DNA of 64,000 nt, taken from the NCBI GenBank assembly GCA_023458595.1, contig JAEWYT010000078.1:8043-72042 (forward strand), in the 5' to 3' direction. This document shows, piece after piece, positions 24,476 through 33,511 of the stretch. Below the pieces are notes generated by a model, which did no database searches, was not told where the DNA came from, and worked only from the letters and a program-made list of their open reading frames with translations. The number at the start of each line of letters is the position of its first letter. The first letter of the stretch is position 1. The position numbers and the translations under genes are program-made. The stretch is from Pseudomonadota bacterium (GTDB lineage: Bacteria > Pseudomonadota > Alphaproteobacteria > Rhizobiales > Tepidamorphaceae).

Positions 24476-25771
24476 CTACGATCCCTGGCCGCCGCACTTG
24501 CCGGACTTCACGTTGAAGTTCCCGCAGGAGAGCGGCGCGCGCCAATCGGAGATCAGGTCCTTGGAGCCTTCGAGATAGTCCGACCAGGCGTCGCCCGGCA
24601 CCAGGCCCGACGTCTCCCACACGGTCTCGAACTGACCGTCGTCCTGAATCTCGCCGATCAGCACGGGCTTGGTGATGTGGTGGTTGGGCATCATCGCCGA
24701 AAAGCCGCCGGTCAGGTTCGGCACGGCGACGCCGATCATCGCGTCGATCACCGCGTCCGGATCGGTCGTGCCGGCCTTCTCGACCGCCTTCACCCACATG
24801 TTGAAGCCGATGTAGTGAGCCTCCATCGGGTCGTTGGTGACGCGCTTGTCGTTCTTGATGAACTCGTGCCACGCGGCGATGAAGTCCTCGTTCTCCGGCG
24901 TGTCGGCGCTCATGAAGTAGTTCCACGCCGCCAGATGGCCGACGAGCGGACCGGTGTCGAGGCCGGCGAGCTCTTCCTCGCCCACCGAGAACGCCACGAC
25001 CGGGATGTCCTCGGCCTTAATGCCCTGGTTGCCGAGTTCCTTGTAGAACGGCACGTTGGCGTCGCCGTTGATGGTGGAGACCACCGCCGTCTTCTTGCCG
25101 CCCGAACCGAACGCCTTGATCTCGGACACGATCGACTGCCAGTCGGAATGGCCGAACGGCGTGTAGTTGATCATGATGTCCTCGTCCTTGACGCCCTTGG
25201 ACTTCAGGTAGGCCTCGAGGATCTTGTTGGTCGTGCGCGGATAGACGTAGTCGGTACCGGCGAGCACCCAGCGCTCGACGCCTTCGTCGTTCATCAGGTA
25301 GTCGACGGCGGGGATCGCCTGCTGGTTGGGCGCCGCACCCGTGTAGAACACGTTGCGCGAGGATTCCTCGCCCTCGTACTGGACGGGGTAGAACAGGATC
25401 GAGTTGAGCTCCTCGAACACCGGCAGCACCGACTTGCGGGACACCGACGTCCAGCAGCCGAACACCGCGGCGACCTTGTCCTGCGAGATCAGTTCACGCG
25501 CCTTCTCGGCGAACAGCGGCCAGTCGGAGGCCGGATCGACAACGACCGCCTCAAGCTTCTTGCCCAGCAGTCCGCCGTTCTTGTTCTGCTCCTCGATGAG
25601 CATCAGCATGACGTCCTTCAGGGTCGTCTCCGAGATCGCCATCGTTCCCGACAGCGAGTGGAGGATACCGACCTTGATGGTGTCTTCCTGAGCGGAAGCA
25701 CCGCTCAGTCCGCCGGCGAGCATGGCCACCCCGGCCATCGCGCCCAGCCAATAGTTGGTCATACGGTTCAT
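24476..25771 (-). CDS. urtA: Urea ABC transporter substrate-binding protein UrtA
   Basis: This 431-residue periplasmic urea-binding protein has a signal peptide (about residues 1-28, ending SGASAQ). Family sequences follow: IKVGILHSLSGTMAISETTL, VFGCWTSVSRKSVLPVFEEL, LFYPVQYEGEESSRNVFYTG, and near the end TGGFSAMMPNHHITKPVLIG. The ATG at 25771 has AGAGGGGA upstream; an in-frame start 15 codons earlier lacks homology. It is the first gene of the urt-ure unit and is divergent from the sensor-kinase gene across a 307 bp region. Confidence 0.96.
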   Translation of the reverse strand: MNRMTNYWLGAMAGVAMLAGGLSGASAQEDTIKVGILHSLSGTMAISETTLKDVMLMLIEEQNKNGGLLGKKLEAVVVDPASDWPLFAEKARELISQDKVAAVFGCWTSVSRKSVLPVFEELNSILFYPVQYEGEESSRNVFYTGAAPNQQAIPAVDYLMNDEGVERWVLAGTDYVYPRTTNKILEAYLKSKGVKDEDIMINYTPFGHSDWQSIVSEIKAFGSGGKKTAVVSTINGDANVPFYKELGNQGIKAEDIPVVAFSVGEEELAGLDTGPLVGHLAAWNYFMSADTPENEDFIAAWHEFIKNDKRVTNDPMEAHYIGFNMWVKAVEKAGTTDPDAVIDAMIGVAVPNLTGGFSAMMPNHHITKPVLIGEIQDDGQFETVWETSGLVPGDAWSDYLEGSKDLISDWRAPLSCGNFNVKSGKCGGQGS

Positions 25772-25917
25772 GGTTGCAGTCCCCTCTGTCGACGGTCCGA
25801 GCAAGTTCCGGACCACCCTGTTTCAGGCGCCGGCTCTGGGGTCCGGCGGCCATTCGTCGGCACGATCTGGAAGACCGTCCTTGGGGAACTATCAAGGCTT
25901 GCGTGCAGTGCAGCATA

Positions 25918-25933
25918 TACGTCGATTGACGTA
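25918..25933. promoter_or_regulatory. Palindrome in the urtA/sensor-kinase divergent promoter region
   Basis: TACGTC-GATT-GACGTA is a perfect inverted repeat, extended on both sides by AT-rich flanks, about 147 bp upstream of urtA and 146 bp upstream of the kinase gene, so it is centrally placed. It is a candidate operator for the response regulator encoded at 29455-30372. The rest of the 25772-26078 gap has no gene. Confidence 0.45.
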
Positions 25934-25966
25934 GTATGATGGAAAAACGCGCTTTTGCCTGTTCTT

Positions 25967-25988
25967 CAGGCGCTTTCTGCTGCGCCTG
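25967..25988. promoter_or_regulatory. Second inverted repeat in the urtA/sensor-kinase gap
   Basis: CAGGCGC (25967-25973) and GCGCCTG (25982-25988) form a perfect 7-bp inverted repeat with an 8-base spacer, about 90 bp upstream of the kinase start. It may be an operator or a 5' leader hairpin of the kinase transcript. No ligand or factor can be assigned from sequence. Confidence 0.35.
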
Positions 25989-26078
25989 CTCTGTGGCTGT
26001 GCAAAAAAATGTCATCTAACTTAGACGCGCGGCGAAGCGGGGAACGGAGTCCTGAGGCGTGGTCGGGCGAGCGGGGTG

Positions 26079-29000
26079 ATGTCGGGACGGCAGCGCATAC
26101 TTCCGGTCAGGCGGAACTACAATCAGTGGGTCGCCAATCAGACGCTCGAGGACTATGCCCTGCGCTTCACGGCGAAGAGGGCGCGGCGCTGGTCGGCGGG
26201 ACGCGTCGCGCAGACCGCGATCGGCGCGATCTCCTTCCTGGCGCTTGAGGCGATCGGCGGGGCGATCACGCTCTCCTACGGCTTCACCAACGCCGTCATC
26301 GCGATCGGCGTGGTCAGTGTCGTGCTCTTCGTCACCGGCCTGCCGATCTCGAGCTACGCGGCACGCTACGGCGTCGACATCGACCTTCTCACGCGCGGCT
26401 CGGGCTTCGGCTACATCGGTTCGACCATCACCTCGCTCATCTACGCGACCTTCACCTTCATCCTGTTCGCGATCGAAGCCTCGATCATGTCGTCGGCGCT
26501 ATATCTGTGCCTCGGCATCCCGCTCTGGCTCGGCTACATCATCTCGACGGTCGTGGTGATCCCGCTCGTCACCCACGGCATCACCTGGATCAGCCGCTTC
26601 CAGATCGTCACCCAGCCGCTCTGGATCGTGCTGAACATCCTGCCGCTCGCCTTCATCCTGACGCTGGACTGGCCCTCGGTCGGAGAATGGACGCGCTTCG
26701 GCGGCGTCGGCGGGCTCGCGGCGGGCGAGGACGGCACCGCCTTCGACATCCTCCGCTTCGGGGCCGCCGCCTCGGTGATTCTCGCGCTGATGCCGCAGAT
26801 CGGCGAGCAGGTCGACGTATTGCGCTTCCTGCCCGCTCGTGGAGGGAAGCCGGAGCCCGCATGGCGCCGCGCGCTGCTTGCCGGCGGCGCCGGCTGGATC
26901 GTGCTCGGCGCGCCGAAGCTGCTGTTCGGCTCCTTCCTGGCGGTGCTCGCGATCGGTCACGGCGTGCCGCTGATCCACGCGGCCGAACCGGCCTACATGT
27001 ACAACGTCGCCTTCGGCTACGTGTTCGACTCCAAGACGGTCGTGCTCGCGACGACGGCCGTCCTCGTCGTCGTCTCGCAGCTCAAGATCAACGTCATGAA
27101 CGCCTACGCGGGCTCGCTCGCCTGGTCGAACTTCTTTGCCCGCCTTACCCACAGTCATCCGGGCCGCGTCGTCTGGCTGATCTTCAACGTGGCGATCGCG
27201 CTCCTGCTCATGGAGCTCGGCATATACCGGGCCCTGGAACAGACGCTCGGGCTGTTCGCGATCGTCGCCGTCGCCTGGCTCGGCGCGATCGTCGCCGATC
27301 TCGGCATCAACAAGCCGCTTGGTCTCAGCCCCCCCGGCATCGAGTTCAAACGCGCCCATCTCTACGACATCAATCCCGTCGGGGTCGGCGCAATGGCGAT
27401 CGCGATCGTCGTCGCTCTCGTCGCCCGGACCGGCGTTCTGGGGGCGACGGCCGAGGCGCTCGCCCCCTTCGTCGCGCTGTTGACGGCCCTGGTCTCCGCG
27501 CCGGCGATAGCCGCCTGCACGCGTGGACGCTACGCGCTCGCCCGCAAGCCGCGGCCGCAGTGGCACCGGCATGAGACGCTGAAGTGCCGCATCTGCGAGA
27601 ACGCGTTCGAGCCGGAGGACATGGCATTCTGCCCGGCCTACGGCGCGGCGATCTGTTCGCTCTGCTGCTCGCTCGACGCCCGCTGCCACGACATGTGCAA
27701 GCCGCGGGCACGCTTCTCCGCCCAGGTTCTCGGCGCGATCCATGCGGTCCTGCCCGCGCCGCTCGCCAGGCGCGCGAGCCCGCGCGTGATCCAGTATCTC
27801 GGCGGTCTCGTTCTGTCGGCGGGCGTCATCAGCCTCGTCCTCTCGCTCATCTGGTATCAGGTCGCCTCGGGCGATCCGGCCTATGACGAGGTCATCGCCA
27901 AGTCGCTCTGGGCGGCCTTCTTCATCCTCCTGATCGTCGCCGGCATCGCCACCTGGTTCGTCGTGCTCACCCACGAGAGCCGCCGCGTGGCCGAGGAGGA
28001 ATCGAGCCGGCAGACCAGGCTGCTCCTCAACGAGATCGAGGCGCACAAGAAGACCGACGTAGCGCTTCAGAGGGCGAAGGAGGTCGCCGAGGCGGCGAAC
28101 CTCGCCAAGAGCCGTTACGTGGTAGGCATGAGCCACGAACTCCGCACGCCGCTCAACGCCGTTCTCGGCTACGCCCAGCTCCTCGAGCACGACGACGGCA
28201 CCGGGTCGGCGAAGCGGCAGAACGGCATCCGCGTCATCCGCCGCAGCGCCGAGCATCTTTCCGGCCTGATCGACGGGCTCCTGGACATCTCCAAGATCGA
28301 GGCCGGACGCCTGCAGTTCAGCCGGGACCAGGTGCGTATCGCCGACTTCCTCGACCAGCTCGTCGACATGTTCCGCCTACAGGCCGAGGCGAAATCGCTC
28401 GCCTTCCGCTTCGAGTGCGCCGACAACCTGCCGGAGGTCGTGCGCACCGACGAGAAGCGGCTCCGCCAGATCCTCATCAACCTGTTGTCGAACGCGATCA
28501 AGTTCACCGATTCCGGCGAGGTGGCGCTGACTGTCACCTATCAGAACCAGATCGCGACGCTCACCGTCTCCGACACCGGCATCGGCATCGACGAGGCCGA
28601 CCGCGAGAAGGTCTTCGAGCCCTTCGAGCGCGTGAGCCGCCCCGCCGGCGCCGGCAAGGCGCCGGGGCTGGGCCTCGGCCTCACCATCACGCGCACCCTG
28701 GTCGAATTGATGGGCGGCAGCCTCGCCCTCGACAGCCAGCCCGGCAAGGGCAGCCGCTTCAAGGTCCGGATGATGCTCGCCGCCGTCACCGCGCCCGAGG
28801 CCTCCGCGCGTCCGCCGGCACGGCCCGTCGGCTACGAGGGTCCACGGCGCACGGTGATGGTGGTCGACGACGACCCGACCCATCGCGACCTGATCTGCGA
28901 GATCCTCCGCCCGATTGGCTTCACCGTCTTCACCGCCGAGGATGGCGCCGCCTGCCTCGCCTTCCTCGACACGGTGACGCCGGACCTCTTCATCCTCGAC

Positions 29001-29462
29001 ATCTCGATGCCCGGCATGAACGGCTGGGAGCTCGCCCGCCGGCTGCGCGGGGCCGGTCACGGCCAGGCGAAGATCCTGATGCTGTCGGCCAATGTCGGCG
29101 TCGCCCCGCCGGCGGCGAGCGAGGAGACCCCGCACGACGACATGCTGGCCAAGCCCTTCGACCTGCGCCAGCTTCTCGACCGCGTCCAGGCGCTCCTGAA
29201 GATCGCCTGGATCGAGGCGCGCGACCGGCGCGCCAGCGAGCCCGCCTCGATGGCGCCGGTCTCGAGCCCGGGCGCGGAGCATGTCGCCGAGCTTCGGCGC
29301 CTCGGCGCGATCGGCTACGTGAAGGGGATCGAGGCCAAGCTCGACGAGCTCGACGGCGTCGATGCGAACCGTCCCTTCGTCGTCGAGATGCGCCGCCTGG
29401 TGCGCAATTTCGATTTCCGGCGCTACAACGCCGTCCTCGAAGCGATCGCCCACGATGACTGA
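26079..29462 (+). CDS. NCS1 permease-like/histidine kinase/receiver fusion sensor
   Basis: This 1127-residue protein looks like a transporter fused to a hybrid kinase. Residues about 10-480 form an NCS1-type (nucleobase/hydantoin) permease of about 12 helices (RRNYNQWVANQTLEDYALRF, LALEAIGGAITLSYGFTNAV, LLTRGSGFGYIGSTITSLIY). Residues 503-540 are a cluster of nine cysteines starting CRIC, likely metal-binding. Two more helices follow (about 572-595 and 610-632), then a short coiled coil, HisKA with phospho-acceptor His686 in MSHELRTPLNAVLGY, HATPase_c (LLSNAIKFTDSGE near 800; DTGIGIDEADREK) and a receiver with Asp974 in FILDISMPGMNGW. A tail of about 50 residues typical of hybrid kinases ends it. 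The start is ATG 26079. Divergence from urtA suggests it senses urea or a related nitrogen compound and signals to the next gene's product. Confidence 0.88.
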   Translation: MSGRQRILPVRRNYNQWVANQTLEDYALRFTAKRARRWSAGRVAQTAIGAISFLALEAIGGAITLSYGFTNAVIAIGVVSVVLFVTGLPISSYAARYGVDIDLLTRGSGFGYIGSTITSLIYATFTFILFAIEASIMSSALYLCLGIPLWLGYIISTVVVIPLVTHGITWISRFQIVTQPLWIVLNILPLAFILTLDWPSVGEWTRFGGVGGLAAGEDGTAFDILRFGAAASVILALMPQIGEQVDVLRFLPARGGKPEPAWRRALLAGGAGWIVLGAPKLLFGSFLAVLAIGHGVPLIHAAEPAYMYNVAFGYVFDSKTVVLATTAVLVVVSQLKINVMNAYAGSLAWSNFFARLTHSHPGRVVWLIFNVAIALLLMELGIYRALEQTLGLFAIVAVAWLGAIVADLGINKPLGLSPPGIEFKRAHLYDINPVGVGAMAIAIVVALVARTGVLGATAEALAPFVALLTALVSAPAIAACTRGRYALARKPRPQWHRHETLKCRICENAFEPEDMAFCPAYGAAICSLCCSLDARCHDMCKPRARFSAQVLGAIHAVLPAPLARRASPRVIQYLGGLVLSAGVISLVLSLIWYQVASGDPAYDEVIAKSLWAAFFILLIVAGIATWFVVLTHESRRVAEEESSRQTRLLLNEIEAHKKTDVALQRAKEVAEAANLAKSRYVVGMSHELRTPLNAVLGYAQLLEHDDGTGSAKRQNGIRVIRRSAEHLSGLIDGLLDISKIEAGRLQFSRDQVRIADFLDQLVDMFRLQAEAKSLAFRFECADNLPEVVRTDEKRLRQILINLLSNAIKFTDSGEVALTVTYQNQIATLTVSDTGIGIDEADREKVFEPFERVSRPAGAGKAPGLGLGLTITRTLVELMGGSLALDSQPGKGSRFKVRMMLAAVTAPEASARPPARPVGYEGPRRTVMVVDDDPTHRDLICEILRPIGFTVFTAEDGAACLAFLDTVTPDLFILDISMPGMNGWELARRLRGAGHGQAKILMLSANVGVAPPAASEETPHDDMLAKPFDLRQLLDRVQALLKIAWIEARDRRASEPASMAPVSSPGAEHVAELRRLGAIGYVKGIEAKLDELDGVDANRPFVVEMRRLVRNFDFRRYNAVLEAIAHDD

Positions 29463-30372
29463 GTTGCCGAAGGAACGCGATATCGTCCTGGTCGTGGACG
29501 ATTCCCCCGAGACGCTGAGCCTGCTGACCGACGCGCTCGACCGCTCAGGGGCGACCGTTCTGGTGGCAACCGACGGCCCGTCCGCCCTGGCGCTCGTCCA
29601 GCGCATCACCCCCGACATCATCCTGCTCGATGCGATGATGCCGGAGATGGACGGCTTCGAGGTCTGCCGACGCCTCAAGATGATCACGTCGGTCTCGCAC
29701 GTCCCCGTCATCTTCATGACGGGACTGACCGAGACCGAGCACATCGTGCAGGGCCTCGACGCCGGCGGCGTCGACTACGTGACGAAGCCGATCGTCCCCG
29801 ACGAGATCCTGGCGCGCATCAGGGTGCACCTCGCCAACGCACGTGCCGCCCAGGCCGCGCGGACCGCCCTCGACACGGCCGGGCGCTTTCTCCTGGCGGT
29901 CAATCGCGCGGGCGAGGTGAAATGGGGAACGCCGCAGGCCGTGCGGCTCCTCCAGGCGACTGACGCCGGCGGCGAACGCCACGCGCTGCCCGACACGATC
30001 CGCGCCTGGCTGAAGGCGAACAGCGACGGCGCCGAGGGCCTGCAGGCGCCCGACCTGCGTACGCCGGACGGCACGCAGCTGGCGCTCACCTTCCTCGGCA
30101 AGACCGGCGAGGACGAGTTCCTGTTCCGGCTGACGCGCGACAACGGCACCGACCCCGTCGGCCTCCTGCGCGCCCACTACGGCGTCACGGGGCGGGAAGC
30201 GGAAGTGCTGCTCTGGATCGGCCGCGGCAAGTCGAACCGGGATATCGCCGAGATCCTGGGCTTGAGCCCTCGCACGGTGAACAAGCACCTCGAGCAGATC
30301 TTCGCCAAGCTCGGCGTCGAGAACCGCGCCTCCGCCGCGATCCTCGCGATCCGGGTGATCGACGCGCGGTAG
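29455..30372 (+). CDS. Response regulator, receiver plus LuxR-type HTH
   Basis: This 305-residue regulator has an N-terminal receiver (VLVVDDSPETLSLLTDALDR; phospho-Asp59 in IILLDAMMPEMDGFEVC; Lys in DYVTKPI). A middle segment of about 100 residues is reminiscent of a degenerate PAS-like linker, and a C-terminal LuxR/FixJ HTH follows (VTGREAEVLLWIGRGKSNRD, LSPRTVNKHLEQIFAKLGVE). The ATG at 29455 overlaps the kinase stop by 8 bases, so kinase and regulator are made together. It most likely receives phosphate from the kinase fusion and acts on the divergent urt-ure promoter; that target is inference. Confidence 0.9.
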   Translation: MTELPKERDIVLVVDDSPETLSLLTDALDRSGATVLVATDGPSALALVQRITPDIILLDAMMPEMDGFEVCRRLKMITSVSHVPVIFMTGLTETEHIVQGLDAGGVDYVTKPIVPDEILARIRVHLANARAAQAARTALDTAGRFLLAVNRAGEVKWGTPQAVRLLQATDAGGERHALPDTIRAWLKANSDGAEGLQAPDLRTPDGTQLALTFLGKTGEDEFLFRLTRDNGTDPVGLLRAHYGVTGREAEVLLWIGRGKSNRDIAEILGLSPRTVNKHLEQIFAKLGVENRASAAILAIRVIDAR

Positions 30373-30381
30373 ACCGTCGCC

Positions 30382-33300
30382 TCAGTGCCCGCCGTGGTTC
30401 GGGGCGGGCGTGCCGTTCTCGATCTGCGCGATCGCCTCGTCCTCCGCCGCGATCCGCTCTGTCGTGCCGGTGCGGTCTGTCGCCAGGAACGTGTAGATCA
30501 CCGGCAGCACGAACAGCGTGAACAGCGTCCCGATCAGAAGCCCGGCGACGATCACGACGGCGATCGAGAAGCGGCTCGCAGCGCCCGCGCCCGACGCGAA
30601 CAGGAGCGGCAAGAGGCCCGCGACCATCGCCGCCGTCGTCATCAGGATCGGGCGAAGCCGGAGCTCGGCCGCGTGCAGAACCGCCTCCGACCGCGACATG
30701 CCGAACTGCTCCTGCTGCTCGCGCGCCACCTCGCAGATCAGGATGCCGTGCTTGGTGATCAGGCCGATGAGGGTCACCAGACCTATCTGGCTGTAGATGT
30801 TCATCGACGACAGCCCGAGCGACAGCGGGATCAGCGCGCCGACGATCGAAAGCGGCACAGACACGAGGATCACCAGCGGATCGCGCAGGCTCTCGTACTG
30901 GGCCGCGAGCACCAGGTAGATGACGACCAGGGCGAAGACGAACACCAGATAGAGCGCGCTGCCCTCCTGAATGTATTGCCGCGACGTTCCCGCATAGTCG
31001 ATCGAGAAGCCCGCCGGCAGGTCGCGCGCCGCTTCCTCCTGCAGGAACTTCAGCGCCTCGCCCGCCGTGAGGCCGATCATCGGCACCGCGTTGATGGTGA
31101 TCGCGTTGAGCTGGTTGAAGCGATTCAGGCTGATCGGCACCACGGTCTGCTCGATCTCGACGAGGCTCGACAGCGGCACCATGTCGCCGCTCGTCGTCTT
31201 AACGTAGTAGGTGCCGAGCTGCTCGGGAACCAGGCGGTCGGCTCGCGGCACCTGCGGGATGACCTGATAGGACCGACCGCCGAGATTGATCAGGTTGACG
31301 TAGTTGCCACCCGTCATGGCCGCGAGCGTCGCGCCGATATCGCGCATGGTGACGCCGATGGCGCCCGCCTTGTCGCGGTCGACGTGGATGACGGTCTGCG
31401 GTGTGTCGAACTTCAGGTCGGTGTCCATGTAGAGGAACTTGCCGCTGTTCTGCGCCGCCTGAACGATCTGGTCGACCACCTGGACGAGCTGCTCGTAATC
31501 GGCCGTCGTCTGAACGACGAAGGAGACCGGGAAACCTCCACCCGACGTCGGCAGCGGCGGCGGCGAGAACACCGAGCCTTTGATGCCGGAGATCTTGTTG
31601 ATGTTCTCCTGGATCACCGGTTGCAGCTGTGCGGCGGAGCGGTCGCGCTGGCTCCACGGCACGAACGTGCCGATGCCGATGGCCGAGCTCGCCGTGAAGC
31701 CGTCGAAGCCGGTGATCGTGAAGGCGAGCTCCGTCTCCGGCAGTTCCGAGAACGCCTCCGCCACGTCGTCGGAGAAGAGGCCCATATAGTCGATGTTGGC
31801 GTAGCTCGGCCCGTTGTAGATCGTGAACAGCACGCCCTGGTCCTCGTCCGGCGCGAGCGCGTGCTGGATCGCCGGATACAGCAGGCCGATCATCCCGAAA
31901 ACGATGAGGGCGAAGACGACCGTCGTCGGCCGGTCGTTCAGCGAGGAACCGAGCGCGCGGGCATAGCCGCGCTGCAGCCTGCCGAACACGCGGTCGACCC
32001 GCTCGGCGAAACCGCCCTGCGTGGTGTGCTTCAGCACCTTCGAGCTCATCATCGGCGACAGGGTCAGCGCGATGATGCCCGAGACCACGACGGCGCCGGC
32101 GAGCGTCAGCGCGAACTCCCGGAACAGCGTGCCGGTGAGGCCGCCCGTCAGCGCGATCGGCGCATAGACCGCCGCGAGCGTGATGGTCATGGAGATGACC
32201 GGCGTCGCGATCTCGCGCGTGCCCTTGATCGCGGCCTGGAACGGCGTCAGGCCCTCCTCGATGTGCCGGTGGATGTTCTCGAGCACCACGATCGCATCGT
32301 CCACGACGAGGCCGATCGCCAGCACCATGGCGAGAAGCGTCAGGAGATTGATCGAGAAGCCGAGCGCGAAGAGCGCGGTCATGACGCCGATCAGCGACAG
32401 CGGGATCGTCACCATCGGGATCAGGGTCGCCCGGAACGAGCCGAGGAACAGGAAGATGACGACGATGACGATCAGCGCCGCCTCGCCGACGGTCTTGACC
32501 ACCTCGATGATCGATTCCTGGATGAACTCGGTCGCGTCGTAGGCGATCTCGAGGTCGAGGCCTTCCGGCAGGTTGTTCTGAATGCGCGGCAGCGCGTCGC
32601 GTACCGCCTGGATGACGGTGATCTCGTTGGCGTCCGCGGCGACCTTGACGCCCAGGAACACCGCCGACTGGCCGCCGACCACGACCGCCGAATCCGTGCT
32701 CTGCGAGCCGAGCTGGATCTGAGCCACGTCGCCGAGCCGAACGATGTCGGTGCCGTTGTTGCGCACCACCAGCGAGCGGAACTCCTCGACCGAGGTCGCG
32801 TCGGTCTCCGCCCGGTTCGTCACGACGTCGTAGTAGCCCTTCGTCGCACCGGCCGCGGAGGAATAGTTGTTGGCCTGGAGCGCGGCGACCACCTCCGCGG
32901 CGGAAAGGCCGAACTGGGCGAGCTTCACCGGATCGAGCCAGACGCGCATCGCGAAGGTACGGTCGCCGAGGATCTCAGGATTGGCGACACCGGGAACGAC
33001 CGACAGCTCCGGCTGGACGACCTGCGACAGGTATTCGGTGATCTGCTCCTCGTTGAGAACCGGCGAGGTGAAGGCGATGTACATCGACGCGAAAGTGCTC
33101 CCCGTCGCCTTCACGAGAACGGGGTCGTTGATGTCGGAGGGAAGCTGCGCACGGACCTGGTTGACCTTCGCCGTCACGTCCGTCATCGCAGCGTTCGCGT
33201 CGTAGTTGAGGCGCACGAACACCTGGATGATGCTGACGCCCTGGGTACTCTTCGACGTCAGGTAGTCGATGCCGTCCGCCGTCGCCACCGCCTTTTCGAT

Positions 33301-33492
33301 CGGCTGCGTGACGAAGCCCTGCATCAGCGTCGAATCGGCGCCGGGATAGGTCGTGGTGATGGTGATGACGGTATTCTGCATCTCCGGGTACTGGCGTACC
33401 TGGAGACTGAACACCGACTGTAGCCCGGTCACGAAGAGCAGCAGGCTGACGACTACCGCGAGAACGGGGCGCCGGATGAAGATGTCGAACAT
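30382..33492 (-). CDS. RND multidrug efflux permease (AcrB/MexF-type)
   Basis: This 1036-residue inner-membrane proton/drug antiporter begins MFDIFIRRPVLAVVVSLLLF and has the proton-relay acid pair in GLVVDDAIVVLENIHRHIEEG, the large periplasmic porter loops and a symmetric second half (SPMMSSKVLKHT; VTLIGLITKHGILICEVA). It would form a tripartite pump with the adaptor encoded just upstream (19 bp) and an outer-membrane channel encoded elsewhere, since none is present here. It is tail-to-tail with the response-regulator gene, 9 bp apart. The substrate cannot be deduced. Confidence 0.95.
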   Translation of the reverse strand: MFDIFIRRPVLAVVVSLLLFVTGLQSVFSLQVRQYPEMQNTVITITTTYPGADSTLMQGFVTQPIEKAVATADGIDYLTSKSTQGVSIIQVFVRLNYDANAAMTDVTAKVNQVRAQLPSDINDPVLVKATGSTFASMYIAFTSPVLNEEQITEYLSQVVQPELSVVPGVANPEILGDRTFAMRVWLDPVKLAQFGLSAAEVVAALQANNYSSAAGATKGYYDVVTNRAETDATSVEEFRSLVVRNNGTDIVRLGDVAQIQLGSQSTDSAVVVGGQSAVFLGVKVAADANEITVIQAVRDALPRIQNNLPEGLDLEIAYDATEFIQESIIEVVKTVGEAALIVIVVIFLFLGSFRATLIPMVTIPLSLIGVMTALFALGFSINLLTLLAMVLAIGLVVDDAIVVLENIHRHIEEGLTPFQAAIKGTREIATPVISMTITLAAVYAPIALTGGLTGTLFREFALTLAGAVVVSGIIALTLSPMMSSKVLKHTTQGGFAERVDRVFGRLQRGYARALGSSLNDRPTTVVFALIVFGMIGLLYPAIQHALAPDEDQGVLFTIYNGPSYANIDYMGLFSDDVAEAFSELPETELAFTITGFDGFTASSAIGIGTFVPWSQRDRSAAQLQPVIQENINKISGIKGSVFSPPPLPTSGGGFPVSFVVQTTADYEQLVQVVDQIVQAAQNSGKFLYMDTDLKFDTPQTVIHVDRDKAGAIGVTMRDIGATLAAMTGGNYVNLINLGGRSYQVIPQVPRADRLVPEQLGTYYVKTTSGDMVPLSSLVEIEQTVVPISLNRFNQLNAITINAVPMIGLTAGEALKFLQEEAARDLPAGFSIDYAGTSRQYIQEGSALYLVFVFALVVIYLVLAAQYESLRDPLVILVSVPLSIVGALIPLSLGLSSMNIYSQIGLVTLIGLITKHGILICEVAREQQEQFGMSRSEAVLHAAELRLRPILMTTAAMVAGLLPLLFASGAGAASRFSIAVVIVAGLLIGTLFTLFVLPVIYTFLATDRTGTTERIAAEDEAIAQIENGTPAPNHGGH

Positions 33493-33511
33493 CGTCGGTC
33501 TCCGTTCCGCC

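Noticed and set aside
25905..25916. A shared 12-base word GCAGTGCAGCAT in the urtA/kinase gap and, reversed, at 35342-35353 before tetR.
   Set aside because: Many 12-base matches are expected by chance in 64 kb, and the two genes' roles are unrelated.
25772..26078. A sigma-54 promoter for urtA.
   Set aside because: I looked for GG-N10-GC elements of the TGGCAC-N5-TTGC type on both strands and found no acceptable match.
30385..33423. A roughly 1000-codon open frame on the plus strand opposite the RND pump gene, and similar long antisense frames opposite urtA, urtC, the NMT1 importer and the amine flavoproteins.
   Set aside because: They are Arg/Asp/His/Gln-rich with no recognisable domain, and mirror strong G+C-rich third codon positions of the real genes. 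This is expected in a 67% G+C genome.
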